From positions 1,178,001-1,242,000 of the forward strand of contig NZ_JPLZ01000006.1 in assembly GCF_000735135.1 (NCBI RefSeq): a stretch of DNA of 64,000 nt, given 5' to 3'. The stretch comes from Chryseobacterium sp. FH1. GTDB lineage: Bacteria; Bacteroidota; Bacteroidia; Flavobacteriales; Weeksellaceae. This document shows positions 1 to 9,571 of this stretch, one piece after another (the first letter of the stretch is position 1; every line of letters starts with the position of its first letter). Position numbers and translations under genes: made by a program. The notes under the pieces are model-generated. The model was not told the DNA's origin, did not search any database, and saw nothing but the letters and a program-made list of their open reading frames with translations.

Positions 1-1
1 T

Positions 2-3000
2 TACTATACTGGAATTCCCGATATTTCTATCCCCCTCATATCAATTCCTACAAATAATAGTAATGTTTCAGTTAGTGTGTCATTAAAATATCATCCCTTA
101 AGCGCAAAACCAGAAGATAAAGCATCTGAAGTTGGTTTAGGTTGGAGTCTTATTGCAGGAGGAACAATTACCAGGGCAATTAAAGGAGGCATGACAGATG
201 AGCTAACCGCTGTGATACCATTTTCTGACAAACCTAAATCTATACTTGGAGTTTACCACTCCGATGTGAACAAGTGCATAACAGGGAATTGTCAAAATTA
301 TACTGGGCAACAGGAAAAAGAATTTTTATACTATGGCCTTAGTGGTAAATGGGATACAGAATATGATCTTTATCAATATAGCTTTATGGGATTTAATGGG
401 AGATTCTATGTGATTAAAGATTCTTCAGGCAAATTACAAGTTAAAAAATTGGATAAGAATAATCTGAGTATTGAATGCAATGTTGATGAAAATAGTAATC
501 TAACACTTGGTACAAAGCCATTGGCGTTTAAAATTATTGATGATAAGGGGATGAAGTATATTTTTAATGTTCTGGAAAATACGTATAATACAACAACCAC
601 TGTTAATGGTGATAATCTAAGTTTTTCCTTTGATGCAGGAGGTGTTACAGCATTTCATTTGAATAAAGTATTAGACCCGAAAAATAATATCTTAATTAAT
701 TATTTGTATTCCGAGGCAAGACGTCAAGATTTGCCACAGCAAGTACAAAGAACAACAAAATTTCCTTTAAATCAGCAATTGCACTATGGTCCACTTAATA
801 GTACTATAATGCAATACAGTCTTAAATCAAATACCAAATCAACAACTACACATACAGATGTTAGACATTTGCTGGAGATAGAAATTGTAGGAAAAGGTAA
901 TATAATATTTGACTATGCAAAAGGTAGATACGATACAAACTACGGCTCAGCGCAGACTCAACTATATAAACTTAATTCTGTCAGCAGTGGAATTAAAAAT
1001 GGGAGCAACTTTATTTTAAATGAAAAATATAGTCTAGGATATGATTATACGCAGACCAATTATAAAGAAAGGCAGACATCTTTATTGAACTATAGTGGCA
1101 AAATGATTCTTAAAACTGTGGTTAGAAAAGATCGCGTCAATGCCGATGTAATGTCTTACGAACTTGCTTATAATCAAAACTCTGAAACTTTAGAAATTGA
1201 TCCTTGGGGATATTACAAAGGGTTAACGGGTAGCGGGATACTGACTGATGTTTTAGATTATATGATAATTCCAACTGGAGGTAAAATCAAATATAACTTT
1301 GAAGAAAATGTTTATAGTTATAAGCCAAGTATCGGTGTTGAGGGAATAAATCTAATTGAGGATCAATATGAATTTATTGATCATGAATCACAAATAGAAT
1401 TTGAGGAGTATAACAATAAGTTATTGTTTTTCGAAACAGACCGACACCAAACAGTTAACCTTGAATCTTTTGTACAAAATACTCCCTCATTTCCTTGGAG
1501 ATTAAATGTTTATAAGCAACGTTCTGATGGGGCGTTTAATACTTTGCCTGATTTTTCTATCGAGTCTAAAAATTCAGGGTCTGGACCTTGTCAAATCTGC
1601 CCTCCCGATAATAATCCCAATGAAAATCCGGGTAACAATGAACCTGTATCAGATGTAGATTACTATGCAAAAGAACTTCCAGAAGGAAAATATTTTGCAA
1701 GTTTTGTCCCAAAAAATACAAATAGTACAAATTTTCCAGCTATTAATTATTTTAAAGCGTACACCTCTTCAAGGATTCCCAAGAATGAACATTTTGCAAA
1801 AGGTGGAGGTGTTCGTATAAGTAGCATCAATTATTATAAAGATACAAACTCTAATGCTGCAATGGAAAAAGCTTTAAGTTATGACTACAGAGATATTAAC
1901 GATGCATCCTTGAGCAGTGGAGCGTTGGCTTATCCTATTCCCATTTATGAATACAAAGAGGAGTATACAAGTACAGGGACAGGGGCAGATTCTCATTTTT
2001 TTTCGGGAACTTATAATAATTCCACAAATTATAATATTTTGCCAGTTCAGAAAACTCAAGGAGGCGATGTCGGTTACCAGTACATAACCGTTAAAGAACA
2101 GAAAAATAATGAAGACTTGGGGAAAACTATTTATAAGTTTTCTTCCCCAATAGATGAGCCTGGTGAAACTTTTTTTTCTTGCAATACTGAAAACCTTAAG
2201 TTACCAATTATACCATTGCCCAATTTTGATTATAAGAGAGGCCTGCAATTGGAAGAAATCGTACTCGGCAAAACAGGAGATTCGATCACTCATAAAAAAA
2301 ACACCTATCAATTTACCCATATTTCTGAAAATGTTGGATACAGGTTTGAAGATGCCACATACAACAATGTAGACTCAGACAGGAGTAAATACATCAGCCA
2401 ACAGGCATTCGATCCTAACCGATCATATAATGCGGCATTGGGAGTATTCTATTATGTCACAGAACATTTAGGTACATCGAAACTATCAAGCAGTGTGGAA
2501 AAATCATTTTTTTATGAAAACGGAAAAAAGACCATGACTACAAAAAAGAATTACGTTTATAATAATAATGATCTTCCTGTGTATACTAAAACAGAATTTC
2601 CCGACCATAATATTATGGAGGAAGCAAAATCATATTCAACAGAAGTTACTGACCAAAATTTAACAGGAGCCAATATGATAGGTATTCCACTTGTTACAGA
2701 AACCAAAAATAACGGTAAGGTAATTTCCAAGACCGAAACCGTATATGAAAACCTCTTGCCTAAATATGTCAACAGCTATTCCTTAGGCTCTGCAACTTCC
2801 AAGGAGGAGATTCGATTTGATTTTTATGATGAAAGAGGAAATCTAAGGCAATATACCACAAAGGATGGTAATTCTGTAACTGTGATCTGGGGTTACAACC
2901 AATCACAGCCAATTGCAAAAATCGATGGGGCGAAATATTCGGATGTACAATCACATTTAGGCAACATCGTCGCTCTTTCAGATGCTGATTTCTACGCAGG

Positions 3001-3238
3001 AACCAATAATGATGAGTCTGCACTGACAATTGCTCTTGATGATTTCAGGAACAAATCAATTTTATCCGCCTATCAGATTACGACTTACACACATGACCCG
3101 TTAGTCGGTGTGAGAACAATTACCCCTCCTTCCGGTATCACCGCAACCTATATCTATGATGATGCCAACAGGTTGGATAAGATTGTAGACAGCAATGGAA
3201 ACATTTTGAAAGAATATAAATACAGTTACAGACAATAA
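2..3238 (+). CDS. Large YD-repeat (Rhs/SpvB-like) cell-surface protein, 5' truncated by window edge
   Basis: The reading frame is open without a stop from base 2, so the GTG at 77 is not the true start and the gene begins outside the window. The first residues visible, YYTGIPDISIPLISIP, are of the kind found near the N-terminus of very large Bacteroidota YD-repeat proteins. About 1,078 residues are present. They contain a Cys/Pro/Asn-rich linker near residues 527-545 and end in a YD-type repeat (GITATYIYDDANRLDKI). There is no Rhs core or toxin tip. It is followed after 10 bases by the coiled-coil protein and then by a second YD protein that does have core and tip, so the pair may form one shell or secretion unit. 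The family assignment is firm; the role as a toxin carrier is inferred from the neighbours. Confidence 0.85.
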   Translation, partial: YYTGIPDISIPLISIPTNNSNVSVSVSLKYHPLSAKPEDKASEVGLGWSLIAGGTITRAIKGGMTDELTAVIPFSDKPKSILGVYHSDVNKCITGNCQNYTGQQEKEFLYYGLSGKWDTEYDLYQYSFMGFNGRFYVIKDSSGKLQVKKLDKNNLSIECNVDENSNLTLGTKPLAFKIIDDKGMKYIFNVLENTYNTTTTVNGDNLSFSFDAGGVTAFHLNKVLDPKNNILINYLYSEARRQDLPQQVQRTTKFPLNQQLHYGPLNSTIMQYSLKSNTKSTTTHTDVRHLLEIEIVGKGNIIFDYAKGRYDTNYGSAQTQLYKLNSVSSGIKNGSNFILNEKYSLGYDYTQTNYKERQTSLLNYSGKMILKTVVRKDRVNADVMSYELAYNQNSETLEIDPWGYYKGLTGSGILTDVLDYMIIPTGGKIKYNFEENVYSYKPSIGVEGINLIEDQYEFIDHESQIEFEEYNNKLLFFETDRHQTVNLESFVQNTPSFPWRLNVYKQRSDGAFNTLPDFSIESKNSGSGPCQICPPDNNPNENPGNNEPVSDVDYYAKELPEGKYFASFVPKNTNSTNFPAINYFKAYTSSRIPKNEHFAKGGGVRISSINYYKDTNSNAAMEKALSYDYRDINDASLSSGALAYPIPIYEYKEEYTSTGTGADSHFFSGTYNNSTNYNILPVQKTQGGDVGYQYITVKEQKNNEDLGKTIYKFSSPIDEPGETFFSCNTENLKLPIIPLPNFDYKRGLQLEEIVLGKTGDSITHKKNTYQFTHISENVGYRFEDATYNNVDSDRSKYISQQAFDPNRSYNAALGVFYYVTEHLGTSKLSSSVEKSFFYENGKKTMTTKKNYVYNNNDLPVYTKTEFPDHNIMEEAKSYSTEVTDQNLTGANMIGIPLVTETKNNGKVISKTETVYENLLPKYVNSYSLGSATSKEEIRFDFYDERGNLRQYTTKDGNSVTVIWGYNQSQPIAKIDGAKYSDVQSHLGNIVALSDADFYAGTNNDESALTIALDDFRNKSILSAYQITTYTHDPLVGVRTITPPSGITATYIYDDANRLDKIVDSNGNILKEYKYSYRQ

Positions 3239-3248
3239 AATTAAAATT

Positions 3249-4052
3249 ATGAAAAAGATAACAATATCAATTTTTGTTTTAGCGTTTTTTTCGCTAAAAG
3301 CACAGAATATCAACTTCACAAATTTATATGGGCATGGAGCTTCCGAACCAGAAAATTATCATCTTTCTAATGTCAATACAGGATTTGGAGGGGATTGGGG
3401 ATTGGACGTGAAATGGTGGGGAGGGGTTAAGTTGAGATCAGCCCTAGGGCTTCTATATATAACAAGAGACGGTAATGTAGGTATCGGAAAAGAGCCAAAT
3501 TTGGCAAAATTAGATGTAGATGGTAACATTACAAGCACTGGGAACATCACAGGCAGTGATCTGATAAGCGGAGGATCCAACAATTGGATTTTTCATACCC
3601 CCGACGATGGTAGAAAAACGTTGCACATTGCTCCAATTAGTTCCAATGGATATGATTTTACAAAGGAGACCACATTTAGTGATGGAAATGTAGCAGTTAG
3701 GGGAAAGCTTGAGGCCAAGGAAGTCAAAGTAACACAGTCTCCAACGGCCGATTTTGTATTTGAGGAAGATTATCCTCTTTCATCCTTAGAGTCTGTAGAA
3801 CAGTATGTCAAAGAAAAAAAGCATCTCCCAGAAATTGCCTCCGCCAAAGAAATGGAAAAAGAAGGGGTCAATATTGGCGAATTCCAGATCCAGCTGTTGC
3901 AGAAGATCGAAGAGCTGACTCTATATTCCATTGAGCAGAATAAACAGATCAAAATTCAAGCAGAAAAAATTAAAACTTTGGAATTGGAAAACCAGCAGGT
4001 AAAAACCTTGATGGAAAGGATTGAAAAGCTTGAGGATAGCTCAAGAAACTAA
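3249..4052 (+). CDS. Secreted coiled-coil protein resembling a tail-fibre C-terminus
   Basis: The 267-residue protein starts with a signal peptide (MKKITISIFVLAFFSLKAQ). The middle is a beta-rich, glycine- and asparagine-containing part with phrases such as DGNVGIGKEPNLAKLDVDGNI, as in Bacteroidota tail-fibre-like or adhesin proteins. Residues about 170-210 (YPLSSLESVEQYVKEKKHLP) are a motif that in this phylum commonly closes such fibre proteins and precedes a long coiled coil, here residues 215-262. It lies 10 bases after the first YD protein and about 30 bases before the second, so it is probably co-transcribed with both. Its function is unknown; a trimeric or chaperone-like role at the cell surface is inference. 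Confidence 0.75.
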   Translation: MKKITISIFVLAFFSLKAQNINFTNLYGHGASEPENYHLSNVNTGFGGDWGLDVKWWGGVKLRSALGLLYITRDGNVGIGKEPNLAKLDVDGNITSTGNITGSDLISGGSNNWIFHTPDDGRKTLHIAPISSNGYDFTKETTFSDGNVAVRGKLEAKEVKVTQSPTADFVFEEDYPLSSLESVEQYVKEKKHLPEIASAKEMEKEGVNIGEFQIQLLQKIEELTLYSIEQNKQIKIQAEKIKTLELENQQVKTLMERIEKLEDSSRN

Positions 4053-4083
4053 AATAAAACTAATCAACCATAAAAGTAATCTT

Positions 4084-7000
4084 ATGTACAAAAAGATACT
4101 TGCCGTTATGGGAATTTTCTGGAGTATTTCAGGTTTTTCCCAGCAACCAACGGTTTTAAGTCAATATACTCCTCCACAGGTGGTTAAGGATTATGAGATT
4201 TACCTGCTTCCTGGTTTTCATGCTAACTCAAAAGATGGGAATTACAATAATGGTGAAAGCTTTGTCGCAGTTTTAGGCAACAAACAAGAGAGTCAACCAC
4301 CTTCGCCCGCTTTCACACCAAAATCTGGTGAGAACTATGTGTATTCCAGAGAATACCTGGTGCCTGTTACAAGCACAAACGAGTATGTGCCACAGATACA
4401 GAGCATCCAATATCTGGACGGTTTGGGAAGACTTGTTCAAAGTATCTCTATCAAATCTACACCTCGCGGTAAGGATGTGGTAACGCCATTCGAATATGAC
4501 CCGTTTGGAAGACAGGTGAAAGAATGGCTTCCACTGCCACAGAGCGGTTCTTCCCAGCACGGACATCTTTATGATGCCGTTGACACCAGCCACTCCGCTC
4601 AGCTTTATGGCAACAGTCTTCTCTACTCAGAAAAGAAGCTGGAAGACTCGCCTCTCGACAGGTTGGAGAAACAGGCACATCCAGGTTCGGAATGGGGCAT
4701 CAGCACCAGCCATACCCAACGATTCGGTTATTTTACAAATAATGGAAGCGATGTTCTAAAATTCAGAACAGAAACGATCTGGAGCAAGGGAATAACAAAA
4801 GACTCCCTTTATCTGGCAGCTGGCAACTATTATCCGGAAGCCCAGCTTTACAAAAATCGAACAATCGACGAGGACGGAAATGTAAGCTATGAATTTAAAA
4901 ATGGACAAGGGCAGATTTTACTAATTAGGAAAATGCTTGATAATGATCCGGCGGACACATATTACGTCTACAATGATTATAATCAATTGGCGTATGTTGT
5001 ACCTCCTTTAGCATCCGCCCGAATACGTACCAGCCCTGCAACAGATCTTAGAAACTCTACAAGTGAGTTGCTTAAGCATCTATGCTACCAGTACAGGTAT
5101 GACAGAGATAATCATTTGGCAGAGAAGAAACTTCCTGGTAAAGGCTGGGAATATATGGTCTATGACAAAGCCGACAGGTTGGTTTTGACCCAGGATGCAA
5201 ACTTGAAGGAATCTAATAAATGGCTGATCACCAAATATGACAAATTTGGGCGAGCAATATATACCGGCTTTCTGCCGAGAAACCAGAGACGGGAAAGTTT
5301 GCAGACAGAGGCTGGCAATTTTGTCATTACTGAATCCGTAAATGGAATAGGCTTTGCAAAAAACGGAATGCAAATTTACTACACCAATGATCTGTTTGTA
5401 GATATAGAGACCGTACTTTCGGTCAATTACTATGATACCTATCCATCATATACTGGTTTGCCTGCAATACCGCAAGCTGATACATTTGGGCAGAAATACC
5501 TGACACATACCCCTACATCCCTTGATGGCAATGCAACTGTGAAGGTCAGCACCAAGGGGCTTCCCACGGCTAGTCTTGTAAAGACACTGGAGGCAAATAC
5601 CTGGACAAAAGCCTATATGCTGTACGATCAGAAGGGGAGAGAGATCTCTTCCTATAGCTCCAACCATCTGGGTGGCTATACCAAAACAGAGTCTGAGCTC
5701 AACTTCTCAGGTGTGGCACTTCGCAGGAACACCTACCATAAGAGAGGCGCAACAGCAAGCCCTGCAGAGGTTACTATAAAAGAACGTTTCGTATATGACT
5801 TCCAGAACCGTTTGCAGGATCACTATCATCAGGTTGACAGCAATGCGGAGGTTCTCCTCACACAAAATAGCTACGATGAGCTTGGCAGGCTGGCAAACAA
5901 GAGGGTGGGAAATGATCTTCAGAGCATCGATTACGATTATAACATCCGTGGATGGATGACGGGGATCAACCTTGTTAAAACAGATACCCTGAAACCATTG
6001 GACATCACAAAGGCGTTTGCCTACAAGATAAAGTACAATAATCCCGACAACCCTTCATTGGGAACGGCAAAGTATAATGGTAACATTGCGGAGATCGACT
6101 GGACATACGGTTCCAATAACAAAAGACGTTATGGTTATCAGTATGATGGATTAAACAGATTGCTGAAAGCCAACTATCAGGAGTTCAACATTACCACTAC
6201 CTCTACTCCTCATTTTTTTGACGAGGAAATAGGCTATGATCTCAATGGGAATATCAGAAGTCTTAGCAGGTACGGGCGAAGTCTGGCAATAGGCGGACCC
6301 TCTTCCGCGGTATTGATAGACAAGCTGAAATATTATTACGAGAATAATGAGCTGAGCAACACGCTGACAAAGATTACCGACAACGAGGGGCAACCTGCCA
6401 ACCCTTCGGGTTATCCCGGAGGCGGAGGAAACATTACTTATGACGACAACGGAAACATGGAGAAAATGCCGGACAAGGGCATAACACAGGACATTCTCTA
6501 TAACCACCTGAATCTCCCTAAAAAAATTGTCCAGCTGGACAAGCCAATTTCCTATGGCTACAGGTCAGATGGTGTGAAGTTAAGCAAGCTCTTTGTCGTA
6601 AACAACGAGCATATAGCGACGGACTATCTGGACGGGTTCGTCTACACAAGCAAATATTCTGTTGCAATAGACCTGGCACTGAGAACTGATGATACTGCCA
6701 CAAGAAAGATGGCGGTTGCGGGACAAGAAGAGGCGTTTATGCTTGAGGAGAAACCGACAGAGACAAATTTGGCTGTCGGATTAAGCACAGCAGGTCTTGA
6801 GTTCTTCCCTACATCGGAAGGTTTTTACGATTACAAAAATTCTAAGTACATTTACCAGTACAAGGATCATCTTGGCAATGTAAGGCTGAGCTACAGCAGA
6901 AATGCGGGTACTGGAGCGATTAAACTTGAGGAAAGCAACGACTATTATCCGTTCGGGATGAACTTTGTCAATTCTGGGATTGAACTGGTGGATTCACAGT

Positions 7001-7902
7001 ATAGTCCTAGTGCGACTTATAAAAATTACAAGTACAACGGCAAGGAGTTGCAGGAGACTGGGATGTACGACTATGGCTGGAGAAGCTATATGCCGGATAT
7101 AGGACGTTGGATACAAGTTGATCCCCTGTTTAATGATCTTGATACAAACATAGACTTCGACAAGGGGAATGATGACGATGATGATATAGATATGTCTATC
7201 GCCTTTGCTAAAAAAATGGAAGTTGGAGGCGGAGTATTTAACACAGATAATCTTAATCCATATTCGTATGGGTATGATAATCCTGCCAGCTTTAATGATC
7301 CTGATGGAAGATGTCCAGTATGTGTTATAGTTTTATTGGCAGTGTTGGTTTCGGAGCCGATGAAAAATGGGACTCGAAACCCGACTGCAGATAGAGCTGC
7401 ATTTGCGCAAGCTGAGGGATTTAAACGTGACCATATTTCAATGGTCACCGGTGGCGTAGGAGGAAGAGCGAAAAGTGGAGCAAGTGTCGTTTTGAATGTT
7501 GCAAAGGGGCAAGCAAAGAAACAAGTGCAAAAAGAAGTTCAAAAATCTTTTCAAACGTATACAAAACCACCTTTAAACCCTAAAACAAACAAAACTTATT
7601 CCGGTAAAACAAGTGGAACAAATACTCCTGAGAAAAATGTAGCTAAACGAGATAAAAATCATCATATGAATAAAACTCATGGACCAGCAAAACTGGATAA
7701 AAGTACACTAAATCAAAATGCTCAAAAAGGTAGAGAACAACAGCTGATTAAACAAAATGGTGGATCACAATCACAAGGAGGAACTTCAGGAAATGCACGA
7801 AATGCTGTCAGTCCGAACAATCCCAATGCACAGACGTACGATAAAGCTGCTAACAAGGAGTTTGGAAAAATGGGAAGTTCTTCCTCAGGTAACTCTAATT
7901 AA
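4084..7902 (+). CDS. DUF6443/RHS repeat-associated core protein with C-terminal polymorphic toxin
   Basis: I chose the ATG at 4084 because it starts a good signal peptide (MYKKILAVMGIFWSISGFSQ); an in-frame ATG at 4021 overlaps the previous gene. The 1,272-residue product has an N-terminal DUF6443-type part, many YD repeats, and the Rhs core near residues 950-1076 (YKYNGKELQETGMYDYGWR, DIGRWIQVDPL, FNDPDGR). An Asp-rich insert (DKGNDDDDDID) lies inside the core. After DPDGR comes a hydrophobic segment (CPVCVIVLLAVLV) and a 196-residue variable tip. The tip has TYSGKTSG, RDKNHH and GREQQLI, which resemble the URI/GIY-YIG-fold toxin class (Tox-URI2-like); that part is uncertain. The next gene encodes an Imm26-like immunity protein, which supports a toxic tip. 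Such shells normally self-cleave and release the tip. Confidence 0.9.
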   Translation: MYKKILAVMGIFWSISGFSQQPTVLSQYTPPQVVKDYEIYLLPGFHANSKDGNYNNGESFVAVLGNKQESQPPSPAFTPKSGENYVYSREYLVPVTSTNEYVPQIQSIQYLDGLGRLVQSISIKSTPRGKDVVTPFEYDPFGRQVKEWLPLPQSGSSQHGHLYDAVDTSHSAQLYGNSLLYSEKKLEDSPLDRLEKQAHPGSEWGISTSHTQRFGYFTNNGSDVLKFRTETIWSKGITKDSLYLAAGNYYPEAQLYKNRTIDEDGNVSYEFKNGQGQILLIRKMLDNDPADTYYVYNDYNQLAYVVPPLASARIRTSPATDLRNSTSELLKHLCYQYRYDRDNHLAEKKLPGKGWEYMVYDKADRLVLTQDANLKESNKWLITKYDKFGRAIYTGFLPRNQRRESLQTEAGNFVITESVNGIGFAKNGMQIYYTNDLFVDIETVLSVNYYDTYPSYTGLPAIPQADTFGQKYLTHTPTSLDGNATVKVSTKGLPTASLVKTLEANTWTKAYMLYDQKGREISSYSSNHLGGYTKTESELNFSGVALRRNTYHKRGATASPAEVTIKERFVYDFQNRLQDHYHQVDSNAEVLLTQNSYDELGRLANKRVGNDLQSIDYDYNIRGWMTGINLVKTDTLKPLDITKAFAYKIKYNNPDNPSLGTAKYNGNIAEIDWTYGSNNKRRYGYQYDGLNRLLKANYQEFNITTTSTPHFFDEEIGYDLNGNIRSLSRYGRSLAIGGPSSAVLIDKLKYYYENNELSNTLTKITDNEGQPANPSGYPGGGGNITYDDNGNMEKMPDKGITQDILYNHLNLPKKIVQLDKPISYGYRSDGVKLSKLFVVNNEHIATDYLDGFVYTSKYSVAIDLALRTDDTATRKMAVAGQEEAFMLEEKPTETNLAVGLSTAGLEFFPTSEGFYDYKNSKYIYQYKDHLGNVRLSYSRNAGTGAIKLEESNDYYPFGMNFVNSGIELVDSQYSPSATYKNYKYNGKELQETGMYDYGWRSYMPDIGRWIQVDPLFNDLDTNIDFDKGNDDDDDIDMSIAFAKKMEVGGGVFNTDNLNPYSYGYDNPASFNDPDGRCPVCVIVLLAVLVSEPMKNGTRNPTADRAAFAQAEGFKRDHISMVTGGVGGRAKSGASVVLNVAKGQAKKQVQKEVQKSFQTYTKPPLNPKTNKTYSGKTSGTNTPEKNVAKRDKNHHMNKTHGPAKLDKSTLNQNAQKGREQQLIKQNGGSQSQGGTSGNARNAVSPNNPNAQTYDKAANKEFGKMGSSSSGNSN

Positions 7903-7913
7903 CATAATTTGAT

Positions 7914-8396
7914 ATGAAAAGACAAAAAATAACAGAAGGTTCAATATTAGAAATAAATATTGAAGGTAAGTATTATGTTTATGCTCAGATTTTAGTGAAT
8001 GGTCTTGGGTATGCCTTTTTCGATTTTAAATCGAAAGAAAAATTAACAGATTTTAATTTACTTTTAAATTGTAAGGTGCTATTTATTTTAATGGTTTATG
8101 ACGATATTATTACTAAAAGTGCTTGGTTGAAGGTTGGTAAGATACCCATTCGAGAAGACCTATTAATTCAACCGATGAAATTTATACAAGACGTATTGAA
8201 TCCAAATGATTTTGAACTTTATAATCCTAATACTGGTGAAATTACTCCAGTGACAAAAAAAGAGATTAGCGGTTTAGAACGAGCTTCTGTTTGGGATAAA
8301 AATCACGTAGAAGATAGAATAAGAGATTTTTATAACAAAAAACCGTGTGCTTGGTTAGAAGAAGATAGAGAATTATTTGGTAGGGATTTACCTTAA
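7914..8396 (+). CDS. Imm26-like immunity protein
   Basis: The 160-residue cytoplasmic protein has no signal peptide or membrane segment. Its opening KRQKITEGSILEINI with KYYVYAQIL, the central SAWLKVGKIPIREDL and the late ASVWDKNHVEDRI match what I know of immunity protein family 26, which accompanies polymorphic toxins. It starts 11 bases after the toxin gene's stop, on the same strand, as expected for the cognate antidote. The DNA is more AT-rich than the core of the toxin gene, as is the toxin tip itself, consistent with the tip and antidote having been acquired together. The family call is strong by motif; neutralisation of the upstream tip is inferred from position. Confidence 0.8.
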   Translation: MKRQKITEGSILEINIEGKYYVYAQILVNGLGYAFFDFKSKEKLTDFNLLLNCKVLFILMVYDDIITKSAWLKVGKIPIREDLLIQPMKFIQDVLNPNDFELYNPNTGEITPVTKKEISGLERASVWDKNHVEDRIRDFYNKKPCAWLEEDRELFGRDLP

Positions 8397-8409
8397 AAAA
8401 TGAGTTGTT

Positions 8410-8724
8410 ATGAAAATTAATACTTTAAATGATTTTAAAATTATAATAAAAGGGCAACTTGGAGTTAATCTTCCAGTTATATTAATTATATTATTATTTT
8501 GTTATATGCTACTTTTTAAATTCAATTTAGATTATAGGTTAAGTGTAGTAATGGGTTTTATAATAGGATGGTTTTTATGGGGGATTTTAATTAGAAAATG
8601 GATTGTATGGTGCTTAAACCATAATGTAAAACCAGATAGAATATTGAAGCTAGGCAAAAGGTCATTATTGCTTTGGGGAAGAAATCAAATAGATGAGATT
8701 TTGAAAAAGCGACAAAAAGATTAA
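8410..8724 (+). CDS. Small two-helix membrane protein next to the immunity gene
   Basis: I do not recognise this 104-residue protein. Residues 18-38 (LPVILIILLFCYMLLFKFNL) and 44-63 (VVMGFIIGWFLWGILI) are clear membrane segments, followed by a basic tail ending KKRQKD. It begins 13 bases after the immunity gene and is very AT-rich. It may be a second immunity factor of membrane type, or a leftover of an earlier toxin-antidote exchange; neither can be shown. No partner gene follows, only a decayed transposase. Confidence 0.6.
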   Translation: MKINTLNDFKIIIKGQLGVNLPVILIILLFCYMLLFKFNLDYRLSVVMGFIIGWFLWGILIRKWIVWCLNHNVKPDRILKLGKRSLLLWGRNQIDEILKKRQKD

Positions 8725-8746
8725 AGAACTGATAAATAACAAATAG

Positions 8747-9096
8747 ATTTGTAAAAATGAGAATTTTATTAAGATATTCTCTAAATTGTTGTTATCATTC
8801 AGTCTTGGTCAGGTATTACAAACCAGATCAAACAAACTGAAATTATATCATTCTGATGAAGTCGATGAAATGAGAACTTATGTCGGTAATGAATATTGTT
8901 TAAGACTCAAACACCGATTCAAATTTTCACAGATAGATTAGTTCATTATAAATTTGATTGATAATATCATATTTAGAATAAAGAAATGCTGAACGAATTA
9001 TATAAAAAGAAGAATCTAAGTCTGAGAAGTCACGTGAAAAGATTGAATAGAAAAATCATTTGTTTGAGCAAATTATGTTAAATTCTATCTTAAAAA
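8747..9096 (+). pseudogene. Decayed IS1-family transposase remnant
   Basis: Two fragments in different frames carry IS1-family signatures. Frame 8747-8940 reads SLGQVLQTRSNKLKLY then DEVDEMRTYVGNEY, which matches the segment around the first catalytic aspartate (EVDEIRTY in relatives). Frame 8986-9096 reads KKNLSLRSHVKRLNRKIICL, matching the near-C-terminal block of the same family. The section with the middle of the catalytic domain is missing and stops break both frames, so no active enzyme is made. Left and right terminal repeats could not be paired by eye. The remnant sits at the downstream border of the toxin locus. Confidence 0.65.
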
Positions 9097-9571
9097 TTTA
9101 TTATTGGTCTATGAACACTCCCTAACAATTTAGTAAATATTCCAAGTTAGTAAGTGAATGATTATTAGGTTAGCTACTATTATATATGGTAATTTTAAAA
9201 AACAATTTTTCTGAGTCCTAAAAAGACGCTACCCCTTCGGTTTTATGCGTTTCATTTTCCAACACGAAACTCGATTTTGTCCAGTCTTAATGGCGGTGTT
9301 CTGGTGGTCTAAACGGTTTCGTTTCCTATATAAAAACGAAATTGAAACGAATATGGAAGTTAAATTATCAAAATTAATTTAGGAGTTTTTGTCAGAACTA
9401 TTCTGATTATATTTATTTAATTTGATTCTGAGATCTCAATTCTTCGCACAATAATATCATGTTTGTAACTGATAAAAAGAATAAAATTCGTTAGTTTATT
9501 TCTAATAACTTTTGCAAATCTTCTACAAAATGTTTCGAAATTTGTTCATCTACGACTACATTGTAAAATTA
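9097..9571. other. Gene-poor stretch, no recognisable gene
   Basis: No reading frame of useful length with a start codon is seen on either strand. On the minus strand, bases about 9481-9558 read as YNVVVDEQISKHFVEDL without a start codon, which looks like the end of a lost gene but may be chance. Bases about 9215-9360 are less AT-rich and contain short self-complementary words around the GAAAC/GTTTC motif; I could not assign them. The stretch looks like accumulated debris. Confidence 0.5.
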
